Shown here: positions 44,577 to 53,810 of the stretch, one piece after another
Numbering within the stretch: the stretch's first letter is position 1
Layout: every line of letters starts with the position of its first letter
Assembly (NCBI GenBank): GCA_022825825.1
Contig: JAJDWA010000038.1
Span: forward strand, 1 to 64,000
Origin: Candidatus Poribacteria bacterium
Lineage (GTDB): Bacteria > Poribacteria > WGA-4E > WGA-3G
Reading direction: 5' to 3'
DNA: 64,000 bases
Translations under genes and position numbers: made by a program
The notes under the pieces: model-generated
What the model was told of the DNA's origin: nothing
What the model saw: the letters and a program-made list of their open reading frames with translations, nothing else
The model's database searches: none

Positions 44577-45029
44577 CTATTCATCACGCCGAATCCAACT
44601 GATGACATCTTCCGCTTCACCTGTTCCACCTTCTACACCATCGCTCCCAAAGGAGATTAAGTCGTACCCGTATCGGTCATGCACACCGGGACGAATGTAA
44701 ATGTATGGGTTGCCCCACGGGTCCTCCGTAATTGGGATTTGAATGTATGGGCCGAGCCAATTTATTGGAAGCGGCGGTTCTTCAGGTTGTTCCCAAAGTG
44801 CTTTCAAGCCCTGTTCAGTTGAAGGATAATCTCCACTATCCTTGGCATATCTATCAAGAGCAATACCGAGCGTTTCAATGTCTTCAGCAGCACGCGTTTG
44901 TAAAGCACGCCCTGCTTGTCCGAGCAACCGTGGTGCCAAAATCACAGCAGCAATAACACCAAGAACAATAACGACAACTAATATCTGGATCAGTGTTAAC
45001 CCAGATTGTTTAGAATCAATTTGTTTCAC
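44577..45029 (-). CDS. GspG-like type II secretion pseudopilin
   Basis: The 150-residue protein has a class III prepilin signal, QSG followed by LTLIQILVVVIVLGVIAAV, then the GspG core STEQGLKALWEQP, DPWGNPYIYIRPG and DLISFGSDGVEGG. Mature position 5, normally Glu and needed for subunit assembly in the major pseudopilin, is Gln. A GTG start at 45029 is used: GGAGG lies 8 nt upstream and no ATG is near. No other gsp genes are beside it. It probably forms or caps a type II or tight-adherence-like pseudopilus. Confidence 0.9.
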   Translation of the reverse strand: MKQIDSKQSGLTLIQILVVVIVLGVIAAVILAPRLLGQAGRALQTRAAEDIETLGIALDRYAKDSGDYPSTEQGLKALWEQPEEPPLPINWLGPYIQIPITEDPWGNPYIYIRPGVHDRYGYDLISFGSDGVEGGTGEAEDVISWIRRDE

Positions 45030-45135
45030 GTATGCGCCTCCGCGCTTCTAATATTGAGATACCTTCTGAATATTTGCAAAGTTTAGCACATGCTGCTGAT
45101 TGTGTCAACAATAACTATTTCAGTCTCATGGTTAT

Positions 45136-45266
45136 TTATAGTAAAACTTAGAAATAAATACACACTTTCGCCCTCCCGCGGTAGGCACGGTTTCCTAACC
45201 GCTCCACAACACCTCGGCTGACAAAGACTTGCGTAATACCGATGCGGTTAGGAAACCGCATCTACC
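45136..45266. repeat. Dispersed repeat, ttatagtaaa-type, copy 2
   Basis: The left arm matches 34160-34225. It is followed 43 bp on by an inverted partner, gcggttaggaaaccgcatct (45244 on). The two tails can pair as a long imperfect hairpin. It occupies most of the gap between the pseudopilin and the zinc-ribbon gene. Confidence 0.75.
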
Positions 45267-45277
45267 ACGAATGAAAC

Positions 45278-45532
45278 CTAAGAATTCTCTCTTTGGGAAT
45301 AGGTTTCCCATAACCCTTTCGGATTTTCAACAGAAAGACCGACGTTGCCACATTCACCACAAACAGTTGCCCTCAACGTTTCTCTATGAGCACCCTTGAA
45401 AATTAAGGCACCAGGATTTCCCTGTACTTCAACTTCTAAGTCTTGTCCTAATCCCCGTTCGTAGCGATCTCGAATTCTCAAGTTCGGCATGATATTTTCA
45501 GAACCGCACCGTGGACATTTCATTGTAGCCAT
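45278..45532 (-). CDS. Zinc-ribbon small protein
   Basis: The 84-residue protein has CPRCGS near the N-terminus and CGECG near residue 60, two knuckles of a zinc ribbon. Such small proteins are common and uncharacterised; it is probably cytoplasmic and nucleic-acid- or protein-binding. AGGAG precedes ATG 45532. It lies 31 bp after the Gfo/Idh gene, so it may be co-transcribed with it. Confidence 0.75.
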   Translation of the reverse strand: MATMKCPRCGSENIMPNLRIRDRYERGLGQDLEVEVQGNPGALIFKGAHRETLRATVCGECGNVGLSVENPKGLWETYSQRENS

Positions 45533-45563
45533 TTGAATTTCTCCTTATCCCAATATTAAATGT

Positions 45564-46691
45564 TCAACTGCTTACATCCTTCTGCCATCTTTCCAGCGGA
45601 TGCTCGCGTAGCGTTAACGGCATGGACACGCGCCCTTTCTGCCGATGCGATTCCCACGTTGCATGAATCATCTCAAGGCAATCCCTTCCATCTTTACCAC
45701 TCGCGAACGGTTCCCGGTCTTCTTCAATCGCCTCAATAAGATCACGTAGCATAAGACGCTGCAACAACAGTCGTATGGAACCTTTATCACGCTGATTCCC
45801 TTTTTCATCAATATCTTCATCAGGTAGATGCACAGGTTCCCACGCTTGTGCAGGTGTTTGATGTTGTCCTCTATGGATAAACATTGTTGTGCCAACGCTC
45901 TCTCGGATAGCGATTCGTCCTTCAGTGCCGATAATATCAATGCCGTAGGCGTTATCATCGGTTTGCGGTTGCGCAAGGAATTGCACATCTGCATGGATGC
46001 CGTTCTTAAACCGAAAGGAGACGTGTCCACGTTCACCAAGCACGAGTCCAGAATCTCGGTCGTGAGGGTGTACCTCTTGCGTATGTTTGATGTCATCAAA
46101 GGTAGATTCACGTCCATCCATTTGCACAAGGTGTGCCTGTGTCCACTCAACATCGCCCCCGAATAGTCGCACCCAATCATAGAGATGCGTTCCCATTTCC
46201 ATGAGCGAATTGCCAGCTTTGCGTCCACCTTTGTCAGTTGCCTTCATCAAGACAACATCGCCAATTTCACCTTTTTCAATCAGTGAAAGAACATAACGAT
46301 TGTAAAGACTGGCTCGCTTGATGTGGTTAATGGCAAATTTGACGTTATGTTTATCGCAAGTTTCAACCATCTCATCGGCTTGAATAAGGTTGAGCGCGAT
46401 CGGTTTTTCACAGAAGACGTGGATGCCGCGTTTTGCAGCTGCAATCGTTGGTGGGTGATGCATCGGTGCTTGCGTTGGTACAATAACAATGTCCGGTTTT
46501 TGTTCATCAAGCATTTTTTCATAATCGTCATAGATGGCATTGACACCGAATCGCTCACGCCACGCTTTTGCGCGTTCTGGGTTAATTTCTGCGCCTGCAA
46601 CGAGTTCACAGTTCGTCTCTAACTTTACCGCTTGGGCATGGTGACCACCCATACCGCCCAAGCCAATAACCGCAATGCGGTATTTCTTCAT
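45564..46691 (-). CDS. Gfo/Idh/MocA-family oxidoreductase
   Basis: The protein has 375 residues from ATG 46691 (GGAG 6 nt upstream, MKKYRIAVIGLGGMGGHHAQ Rossmann start). An upstream ATG would add 32 unrelated residues. It has a GLGGMGGHH dinucleotide loop, the conserved EKPIAL with catalytic Lys near residue 95, and an HLYDWVRLFGG segment in the substrate domain. It probably oxidises or reduces a sugar or inositol-type compound with NAD(P). Expected to be cytoplasmic. No substrate can be named. Confidence 0.92.
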   Translation of the reverse strand: MKKYRIAVIGLGGMGGHHAQAVKLETNCELVAGAEINPERAKAWRERFGVNAIYDDYEKMLDEQKPDIVIVPTQAPMHHPPTIAAAKRGIHVFCEKPIALNLIQADEMVETCDKHNVKFAINHIKRASLYNRYVLSLIEKGEIGDVVLMKATDKGGRKAGNSLMEMGTHLYDWVRLFGGDVEWTQAHLVQMDGRESTFDDIKHTQEVHPHDRDSGLVLGERGHVSFRFKNGIHADVQFLAQPQTDDNAYGIDIIGTEGRIAIRESVGTTMFIHRGQHQTPAQAWEPVHLPDEDIDEKGNQRDKGSIRLLLQRLMLRDLIEAIEEDREPFASGKDGRDCLEMIHATWESHRQKGRVSMPLTLREHPLERWQKDVSS

Positions 46692-46764
46692 GTATGTCTC
46701 CGTACTTAATAAAAAAGAATCCTCATTTGCGACTATCATAGCAACTTCAAGATGAAAGTGCAAT

Positions 46765-46794
46765 AAAAAACGGTACGGTGCTATCACCGTACCG
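46765..46794 (-). terminator. Rho-independent terminator after YWTD propeller gene
   Basis: On the minus strand CGGTACGGTG, loop ATAG, CACCGTACCG, then TTTTTTATTG. It has a perfect 10-bp stem and lies 29 nt after the stop codon at 46823. It ends the run of genes that begins at 51109. Confidence 0.92.
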
Positions 46795-46822
46795 GATTAA
46801 TGTCGTAGCATGGATTTGTAAA

Positions 46823-47779
46823 TTATTGGCTTTTCACATTTGCCCAAGTGGTTGTTAGTTTATTTGTATCAGGGGCAACATCGTAAACACCCTCGGTATC
46901 CAAAGCGATAGCGTACACGGGGTTCAATTCCGTAAGAATTTCTGTGATATTAGACCCATCAAGGTTTGCCCATCTGATTTTACTCTTATTTGTTTTCCAA
47001 TTCGTTTCTACCCAGTACATTTTGCGGGAACGTATATCTAAAGCAATATCGGTTGGGCCGTTCAATTCAGTAAGGAGAGTTTTAACGTTATTGCCATTAA
47101 GTGATGCACTTCTAATTTTGCCAAACTGATGTGTCCAATACATTTGACGGTTGCGTAAATCAAGTGCCAGTCCGTATTCATCAATTATACTAATACCAAG
47201 TTTTTCGTAATTGGATCCGTCAAGGTTAGCACGTGCGATATTATCATTAAGAGAGTCTACAAAATACATCTTACCCGCCTTCACGTCAAGTTCAATGCTT
47301 TCAGCGTCAACTGTTATTCCAAAAACCCCTTCATCCTCGGGTTTAATTTTTATAGCTTCAATTTTAGATACGTCATAGTCTATACACCTAATTTCCCAAG
47401 GGAGGTTATTACCCCAATATATTTTGTTTTCATCTGTGTCTAATGCAATAGAGTGTGGTTTATTTTCATCTTCAGCATCTAATATCTCTTCAATATTTGA
47501 TCCATCAAGGTTTGATCGAAGTATATTATTGCTACCCAGATCTGTCCAGTACATCTTAAGGTTATGTATATCCAGAGCGATATCATTCGGCCATTCCAAT
47601 TCCGTTAGAATATCTTCTACATTGGATCCATCAAGGTTTGCCCGTCTGATTTTACTCTTTTCTGCCCAATATATTTTGGCACTTCCTTGTCCGTAACTTA
47701 TACCTTCGGTCACGAAAGTTATCATAAACGCAACTGAAAAAAACACAATCCATTTTCGCGTCAAAACCCGTTTATTCAT
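46823..47779 (-). CDS. Secreted YWTD (LDL-receptor-type) propeller
   Basis: The 318-residue protein starts with a signal peptide (about 1-30, ending ISYGQ). It carries six blades of about 43 residues built around KMYWTD-like and ANLDGSN motifs (LKMYWTDLG, NILRSNLDGSN, KIRSASLNGNN, KIRWANLDGSN). This is the YWTD beta-propeller repeat (PF00058-type). It ends NKLTTTWANVKSQ. It is a close paralogue of the broken gene at 47802, whose end lies 22 bp upstream. An extracellular binding role is likely, ligand unknown. Confidence 0.88.
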   Translation of the reverse strand: MNKRVLTRKWIVFFSVAFMITFVTEGISYGQGSAKIYWAEKSKIRRANLDGSNVEDILTELEWPNDIALDIHNLKMYWTDLGSNNILRSNLDGSNIEEILDAEDENKPHSIALDTDENKIYWGNNLPWEIRCIDYDVSKIEAIKIKPEDEGVFGITVDAESIELDVKAGKMYFVDSLNDNIARANLDGSNYEKLGISIIDEYGLALDLRNRQMYWTHQFGKIRSASLNGNNVKTLLTELNGPTDIALDIRSRKMYWVETNWKTNKSKIRWANLDGSNITEILTELNPVYAIALDTEGVYDVAPDTNKLTTTWANVKSQ

Positions 47780-47801
47780 GTCAATATTCTCCTTTGTAAG
47801 T

Positions 47802-48779
47802 TTACTGTTTTTTCATGTTTGCCCAAGTGGTTGTTAGTTTATTTGTATCAGGGGCAACATCGTAAACTCCGTGGAGGTCCAATGCGATACCCCCTATGTA
47901 TCCCAAGTTTGTAAGAATATCTGTGATATCAGAACCGTCAAGGTTTGCTCGTTGGATTTTACTCTTATGTATTATTTTTCCATTATGCTTTTGTGTATCC
48001 TCTTCTACCCAGTACATTTTGCGGGAACGTGGATCTAAAGCAATATCGTCTGGTCTGTTCAATTCGGTAAGGAGAGTTTCAACATTGTCGCCATTAAGAA
48101 AGGACCGTTCGATTTTGCCACGGAAGATATCAGTTCAATATATGTGGCGATTGCGTAGGTCAAGTGCGAGTCCACATGGAGCAAGTGTATTACCAAGTTC
48201 TTCGTAATCAGATCCGTCAAGGTTTGCGCGTCCAATATTATCATTAAAAGAATCTGTCCAATACATCTTCCCTGCTTTCACGTCAAGTTCGAGACTCTCA
48301 GCATCAACCCATGGTCTAACCAAAACATCTTCAATATTGGATCCGTCAATGTCTGCACGTCGGATTATCCAAGGGATGTTATCTCTTCCCCAGTATATCT
48401 TGTTTGCATCTATGTCTAAAGCAATGGAGTATGGATAATTTAGCAATTCACGCGGTAGTTCATTTGGATCTCCGCCATCGATAATCTTTTCAATGTTTGA
48501 ACCATCTAAGTTCGCACGATATACTTTTGGCGGACGGAAGTTAACCCAATACATTTTTCGATTTTGCAGGTCTAAGGCAATATCTTTCGGCAATTCCAAT
48601 TCCGTTAGGATGTCTTCTACATTGGATCCATCAAGATTTGCCCGTCTAATTTTACCCTTTTCTGTCCAATATATTTTGGCACTTCCTTGCCCGTAACTTA
48701 TGTTGTGGACAACGAAAGTAAACAAAACAGACAGGAAAATAAACAGCGTCCATTTTTGCGTCAAAACACGATTTTTCAT
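47802..48779 (-). pseudogene. YWTD propeller interrupted by in-frame TGA
   Basis: From ATG 48779 the protein has a signal peptide (about 1-30) and YWTD blades up to LRNRHIY, then TGA at 48137-48135. The same frame continues TDIFRGKIERSFLNGDN with blades to TTTWANMKKQ at 47802. In the paralogue (46823) the corresponding residues are MYWT, so a TGG Trp codon has become TGA by one base. No other disruption is seen, so the break is recent, or is a sequencing error or read-through site. The gene lies 14 bp after the WD40-type gene at 48794. TGA is a normal stop in three neighbouring genes (51427, 57313, 59997), which argues against code reassignment. Confidence 0.8.
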
Positions 48780-48793
48780 CTCATGCCTCCTTC

Positions 48794-51109
48794 TTATTTT
48801 GTGATAAGCATTTTGCGTGTAGCGGAGAAGTCGCCAGCATTTATGGTATAGAGATAAACACCACTACTGACCCGCTCACCTTTGTCATTGCGTCCATCCC
48901 AGTGAATCGCTTGCGATTGTGAGGAATAATCTCCCGCAGACATTATCCCTGGTGATAGAGATCGAATCAACTGACCTGTTGGCGTGTAGATGCGAATCGT
49001 AACATCACTTTTGTCCGCAAGTTTAAACGGAATCCACGTTTCCGGATTGAATGGGTTGGGAAAGTTCTGTAGCAGTTGATTTTTCTTTATCTGTCCGAGT
49101 GTGACAAACTGCTTACCTTTAGGTTCTACAGGATAGGGTAAGAGAGATAACAGATGTTTTATATCCCAAATCTTGTATTGATTTGTGTTGTAATCACGCG
49201 ACATAAAAACAGAACCGTCCTGACTGAGAGAGACAAGTCTTGGAATAGAAGGTGAATGTTTGATAGGTCTGTTTGTTCGCCAGTCCCAAATTTGGGAGTA
49301 ATCGTCTTGATTTGCAAAGAGATAACGACCGTCTGGACTAAATTGCACTGGCTCTTCAGCATTCAACTTTGTTAAAAGCTGGGGTTTATCCGGTAAGAGT
49401 TTCCAAATATGGATCCCATTTTTTCCGTTGCCTGCTAACACTGTAGAACCGTCTGCATCGGTCATAAATGCAGGTGATGAAGCAAATGTGCCTTCCCATG
49501 CGTATTGGAATACGTAAGTGTCAACTACACGTTTCCACAACAGAATCCAAGGAGTATCGTTGTTATTATCAATTCTTGTCTTTCCAAAAGATGCAACGTA
49601 TTCTTCATTTTCACTGAAACCGATCTGATAGGTGCCACCGGGTAATGTAAGATTCATTGGTGTGGTGAGTCGCTGTTCTTTTTCAGGAGATTCAACGTTC
49701 AAGATAGCCATCTTACCCCAATGATCTACAACTGCAAGGAGTCTACCGGAAGAACTAAAGGTAATCTTCTCTGGAATTCTAAAGTAATGAGGGAATTGTG
49801 TTTCAATTTCACCCGTTTGAATGTCCCGTATTTCAACAAAAGAAGGTTCTTTACTTACGGCAAATTTTTGACTGTCGGGAGAGATAGTGACTGTGTTAAA
49901 TCTATAGTCTTCTGCAGAAACAAGTAGCCGCATCTGTTGTGATGCGACATCCCACGATTTAATAAAGTATCGAGATGTTACAAGGACGGTTTTACCGTCA
50001 GGACTTAACGCAACATCATTATTATCAGTATAAGGCCACTCAGCGACGAAATCTGTCCACATCCGGTCTATCCGTTTGTTTTCAATGTCCCACTGTATTT
50101 CACCATCCACATATAATAAAAGTGCCTTTTTACCATCAGGAGAAATATTTATCGTTTTTAAACCTTTAAATTCTGTCTCAAACATATCTATTTGTTGCCC
50201 CGAATTGACATCCCATCGTGTTCCAGTCCTATCTGCTGCAACATATAGGTGATGACTGTCCGGACTGAATGCCAAATCTGTAATTCTTGTAAATCCAATT
50301 TGTGCCTTCCATAATAAGTGTTGTGCCTTCCTGTGCCATACATAGACAAAACCTGCTATCCTATCAAATGAAGCGATTCGTGTTCCATCAGGACTGATAG
50401 CCACACCGTCAACCCAGTTACCGGTATGTCCTTCAAGGTGTCCTTCCAATTTGCGTGTCTCAACATTCCACAATTCAATGTCCGGACGCATTGAGGCGAC
50501 AATGAGATAGCGACCGTCTGAACTAAAAACCGATGCAAAATCACGGATAGGACTCCGGCAAGTCCTCCAACGACCGTTGAAGTAGTAACAAGTATCCGCT
50601 TGGCGACGTTCCCCTACCATTGTTCCGACGAACTCACCAGTTTGCCAATTCCAAAGATAAATCTCGTCGTCAATAGAGATAGCAAGTAATGGTTGAGTAG
50701 GACTAAATGCTGCGGCATCAATATAACCTTCAATTTCCCACTCAGCGATCTGTTCACGTGTATTAACATCCCAAATTTTTACAATATCTCTTCGTAGATT
50801 ACCTGAATATTCTGAAACTGCTACATGTGAACCAGTAGGACTAAATACGACATCGTAACTGGACACAGAATCAAAATTACCGAATTTTTCTAATACCTCA
50901 CCTGTATTAGCATCAACAATCTGGATATGTGTTGGGACAACACGAACAATCGTCCCATTGTCAAGGTAAGCATGCTGTACTGGAGGAGGCTGTCCAATCG
51001 TTGCAATAGGTTCTTCAATAGCAAACGCAATATGAGGCAAGCAGACAAAGCAAATCAGTGTAATTTGAGCTTTCAAACTCTGCCTTAAGAGAAGGATAAG
51101 TGTTTTCAT
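48794..51109 (-). CDS. Secreted WD40-like propeller with C-terminal sorting/Ig module (A)
   Basis: The protein has 771 residues from ATG 51109 (GGAG 8 nt upstream). A signal peptide (about 1-30, ending HIAFA) is followed by one or two propellers of WD40-like blades (FSPDGRYLF, KIWDVNTRE, ISPDGTRIAS, LWNWQTGE). The last 90 residues hold the QNFPNPFNPETW block, then GQLIRSLSPG, YSSQSQAIHWDGRND and VSSGVYLYTINAGDF: the FlgD-like Ig module found on surface or type IX-like sorted proteins. It is likely exported to the cell surface. A sigma-54-like sequence lies at 51239-51255. The two YWTD genes follow at 14 and 22 bp and probably share the transcript. Its C-terminal DNA is nearly identical to gene 51427. 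Confidence 0.88.
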   Translation of the reverse strand: MKTLILLLRQSLKAQITLICFVCLPHIAFAIEEPIATIGQPPPVQHAYLDNGTIVRVVPTHIQIVDANTGEVLEKFGNFDSVSSYDVVFSPTGSHVAVSEYSGNLRRDIVKIWDVNTREQIAEWEIEGYIDAAAFSPTQPLLAISIDDEIYLWNWQTGEFVGTMVGERRQADTCYYFNGRWRTCRSPIRDFASVFSSDGRYLIVASMRPDIELWNVETRKLEGHLEGHTGNWVDGVAISPDGTRIASFDRIAGFVYVWHRKAQHLLWKAQIGFTRITDLAFSPDSHHLYVAADRTGTRWDVNSGQQIDMFETEFKGLKTINISPDGKKALLLYVDGEIQWDIENKRIDRMWTDFVAEWPYTDNNDVALSPDGKTVLVTSRYFIKSWDVASQQMRLLVSAEDYRFNTVTISPDSQKFAVSKEPSFVEIRDIQTGEIETQFPHYFRIPEKITFSSSGRLLAVVDHWGKMAILNVESPEKEQRLTTPMNLTLPGGTYQIGFSENEEYVASFGKTRIDNNNDTPWILLWKRVVDTYVFQYAWEGTFASSPAFMTDADGSTVLAGNGKNGIHIWKLLPDKPQLLTKLNAEEPVQFSPDGRYLFANQDDYSQIWDWRTNRPIKHSPSIPRLVSLSQDGSVFMSRDYNTNQYKIWDIKHLLSLLPYPVEPKGKQFVTLGQIKKNQLLQNFPNPFNPETWIPFKLADKSDVTIRIYTPTGQLIRSLSPGIMSAGDYSSQSQAIHWDGRNDKGERVSSGVYLYTINAGDFSATRKMLITK

Positions 51110-51238
51110 GACGGGTCTCCCATTTTTTTGAAGCACATTAAATACAGTCCAAAAGTCGTCACCTTAAAAAACACACTGAAGTATGGATTTCCAATGACAG
51201 ACAACAGAGGTGTTTTATTCACCATGTGTTGGTATGGG

Positions 51239-51255
51239 AGCAATTTTCATGCCAA
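51239..51255 (-). promoter_or_regulatory. Sigma-54-like promoter before gene 48794
   Basis: On the minus strand TTGGCATG-AAAA-TTGCT. GG and GC are 12 bases apart, as required for -24/-12 promoters, and only the C-to-T in TGGCAC differs from consensus. Transcription would start near 51229, about 120 nt before ATG 51109. Confidence 0.6.
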
Positions 51256-51309
51256 AGACAATTTGGGTAAAAAGGCAGTAATTCAAATACAAGGAGGCAT
51301 TCAATACAA

Positions 51310-51334
51310 ATAAACCTGCACGAAGACGTGCAGG
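51310..51334 (-). terminator. Hairpin after gene 51427
   Basis: On the minus strand CCTGCACG, TCTT, CGTGCAGG, then TTTATTTG. The 8-bp stem is perfect and the T tract is interrupted. It lies about 93 nt after the stop codon. Confidence 0.7.
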
Positions 51335-51426
51335 TCTTGCTTATGTTGCACGATTTTGGGCATTTACTAACCAAAATCGCTAATTTGCTATCAATCAATT
51401 AAGTGAGGATCCACCAGTCAGTCAAC

Positions 51427-53712
51427 TCATTTCCGGATAAGCATTTTGCGGGTTGAAGAGAAGTCGCCAGCATTTATAGTATAGAGATAAACACCACTAC
51501 TGACCCGCTCCCCTTTGTCATTGCGTCCATCCCAGTGAATCGCTTGCGATTGTGAGGAATAATCTCCCGCAGACATTATCCCTGGTGATAGAGATCGAAT
51601 CAACTGACCTGTTGGCGTGTAGATGCGAATCGCAACATCACTTTTGTCCGCAAGTTTAAACGGAATCCACGTTTCCGGATTGAATGGGTTGGGAAAGTTC
51701 TGTAGCAGTTGATTTTTCTTTATCTGCCCGAGTGTAACAAACTGTTTACCTTTAGGCTCGACTGAGTAGGGAAGGAAAGATATTTCTTTACTTATATCCC
51801 AAATCAAGTATTGACCATTCCTGTCAGACGATAACAGAACTGAACCATCTGTACTGAGGGCAGATATTGCTGGAAAAGGTGCATGTTTGACAGGTCTGTT
51901 TTTTTGCCAGTCCCAGATTTGGAAGTTATTGTCTTGATTTGCATAGAGATAGCGACCATCTCGGCTAAATTGCAACGGATAGTCTCCATCCAATGTAGTT
52001 AAATGTTGTAACCTATTTTCCAAGACTTCCCAAATTTGTATTTCCCTGTCTCCAGACGCTGCTAACACCGTCGCACCATTTTTTCTCATCGTAAAGGTGG
52101 GTGATGAATAAAATCTTGGAACTTGTGATGCATATTGAAAGATGAATCTCTGGTCTTCTCGTTTCCAAAGCAGAATCCAGTATTTATATATATTGTTTTT
52201 CCCTGTGCGACAGGAAGCTGCTAAATATCTATCATTATCACTGAAGGCTATATATCGGAAGCCAGGTGAATCTTGCTCAATTTTTGTATTGACTTTCTGA
52301 ATTTTCTCTGGATTATTTGTGTTTAAAAACAATAGATCATTCCAGTCATTCACCACTGCGATCCATCTTCCAGATGGACTAAAGGCAATTTTCCGTGCAC
52401 CTGAAAGGTAATGCGGAAATTGAATTTTCACTCTACCGCTCCGAATGTCGCGTAGCTCAACCCAAGGATCCTTGCCGACAGCAAATGTTTTATTATCTGG
52501 AGAAATTGCAAAACCATCAAATAAATAGCCTTCAGAGGAAACGAGTGCTTGCATTTGCTGTGAATCTACATCCCACGTTTTAATGAATGACCGTGATACT
52601 GTAACTAAGGATTTTCCATCAGGACTCAATGCAACATCATAAATGAACCGGTTTTCGACATAGTCTGCCCACACGTCGCGTTCTCGATTCTTAGCGATAT
52701 CCCACACTACATCACCATCCCAATATTGTAAGATCGCTATTTTCTCATTTGGAGAAAGTATAATTGATTGTAAAAAATGAAAATCGGTGCTGAAAGTATC
52801 TATTTTTTCTCCAGACATAACATCCCAGACGCGCACTTTGTCATCCCAGCCTGTATAGGGAGTAAACCCAGACCGACGCAATCCAGCTGTACTTGTGGCA
52901 ACATACATGTTTTGACTATCCGGACTGAATACTACATTTGAAATGCTTCCAATACCACTTGTCCGATGCCATATCTTTTGGCGTGTTTCAACATCCCATA
53001 GATGTACTAAGGTAGAATCGTGTTCAAATGCTGCTACCATCTTACCATTAGGACTGAGAGCCATATCTTCAATCCTGTCAAGAATCGGTTCAGCAAAATT
53101 TCCTTGTAAGGTCTGCGTTTCAACGTCCCACAACTCAAGATTATGCTGTGAGGCAACGATGAGATGTTCGCCATCAGGCGTAAAAACCATAGAATGAAAA
53201 GATGGAAAATTCTCACGTGGCAGTTTACCAATAGATTCTCCAGTTTTCCAATCCCAAAAATGTATCTCACCTGGTAAATAGGTTGCTAATATAGGCTGTT
53301 TAGGACTAAATGCTGCATCATTATCGTCAATACGTGATGCTATCTCCCATTGGGAAACAAGTTGTTGTTGATTAACATCCCATATATTCACAATGGTCAT
53401 TCTCGGTTCAAAAAAGTGATTTAGAATAGCTAAATGTTCAGCATTTTGACTGATTACCACATCACTGTAATCTGTTCTTTCTCCAAATTCTTCCATTACC
53501 TCATTTGTCGTGAAATCAACAATTTGAATGTGTGTAGGAACAACGCGTAAGATCGTTTCATTGTTCAGAAACGCATGTTTTTCAGGCAGTGGCTGTCCAA
53601 TCGTGGCAACAGGTTCTTCAATTGCAAACGCAATGTAGGGTATGCAGGCAATGCAAATCAGCGCAATAAAAACCCGCACGTTTCGTATTAGAAGGGGCAT
53701 AAGTATTTTCAT
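51427..53712 (-). CDS. Secreted WD40-like propeller with C-terminal sorting/Ig module (B)
   Basis: The protein has 761 residues from ATG 53712 (GGAG 8 nt upstream). It has a signal peptide ending YIAFA, WD40-like blades (ALSPNGKMVAA, HLWDVETRQKIW, VVFSPDSQNMYVA, LSPDGKSLVTVS), and the same C-terminal FlgD-like Ig/sorting module as gene 48794. The last 340 bp are almost identical in DNA to 48794-49130, while the propeller is much more divergent. It ends with TGA. It lies 98 bp after the outer-membrane-type gene at 53811 and is likely co-transcribed with it. Confidence 0.88.
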   Translation of the reverse strand: MKILMPLLIRNVRVFIALICIACIPYIAFAIEEPVATIGQPLPEKHAFLNNETILRVVPTHIQIVDFTTNEVMEEFGERTDYSDVVISQNAEHLAILNHFFEPRMTIVNIWDVNQQQLVSQWEIASRIDDNDAAFSPKQPILATYLPGEIHFWDWKTGESIGKLPRENFPSFHSMVFTPDGEHLIVASQHNLELWDVETQTLQGNFAEPILDRIEDMALSPNGKMVAAFEHDSTLVHLWDVETRQKIWHRTSGIGSISNVVFSPDSQNMYVATSTAGLRRSGFTPYTGWDDKVRVWDVMSGEKIDTFSTDFHFLQSIILSPNEKIAILQYWDGDVVWDIAKNRERDVWADYVENRFIYDVALSPDGKSLVTVSRSFIKTWDVDSQQMQALVSSEGYLFDGFAISPDNKTFAVGKDPWVELRDIRSGRVKIQFPHYLSGARKIAFSPSGRWIAVVNDWNDLLFLNTNNPEKIQKVNTKIEQDSPGFRYIAFSDNDRYLAASCRTGKNNIYKYWILLWKREDQRFIFQYASQVPRFYSSPTFTMRKNGATVLAASGDREIQIWEVLENRLQHLTTLDGDYPLQFSRDGRYLYANQDNNFQIWDWQKNRPVKHAPFPAISALSTDGSVLLSSDRNGQYLIWDISKEISFLPYSVEPKGKQFVTLGQIKKNQLLQNFPNPFNPETWIPFKLADKSDVAIRIYTPTGQLIRSLSPGIMSAGDYSSQSQAIHWDGRNDKGERVSSGVYLYTINAGDFSSTRKMLIRK

Positions 53713-53810
53713 AACAAATCTCCTATTGTTTTGGATGTACATTTAAACATAGCAAAAAGTCTTTGGCATTGGAAATTCACTGAATTATAGCGTTCTCATG
53801 ATTGGCATAT

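Larger units (their letters stand above)
51110..51426. other. Intergenic with hairpin and sigma-54-like promoter
   Basis: No gene is seen. From the upstream side: hairpin 51315-51334 (stop signal for gene 51427), sigma-54-like element 51239-51255, then a conserved leader up to ATG 51109. The leader and promoter region can be aligned with 59656-59900. Confidence 0.65.

Noticed and set aside
14187-45277. CRISPR array from recurring short palindromes
   Set aside because: Repeats are dispersed single copies without regular spacers, and no cas gene is present.
48135-48137. UGA reassigned to tryptophan in this genome
   Set aside because: TGA ends genes 51427, 57313 and 59997 at conserved C-termini.
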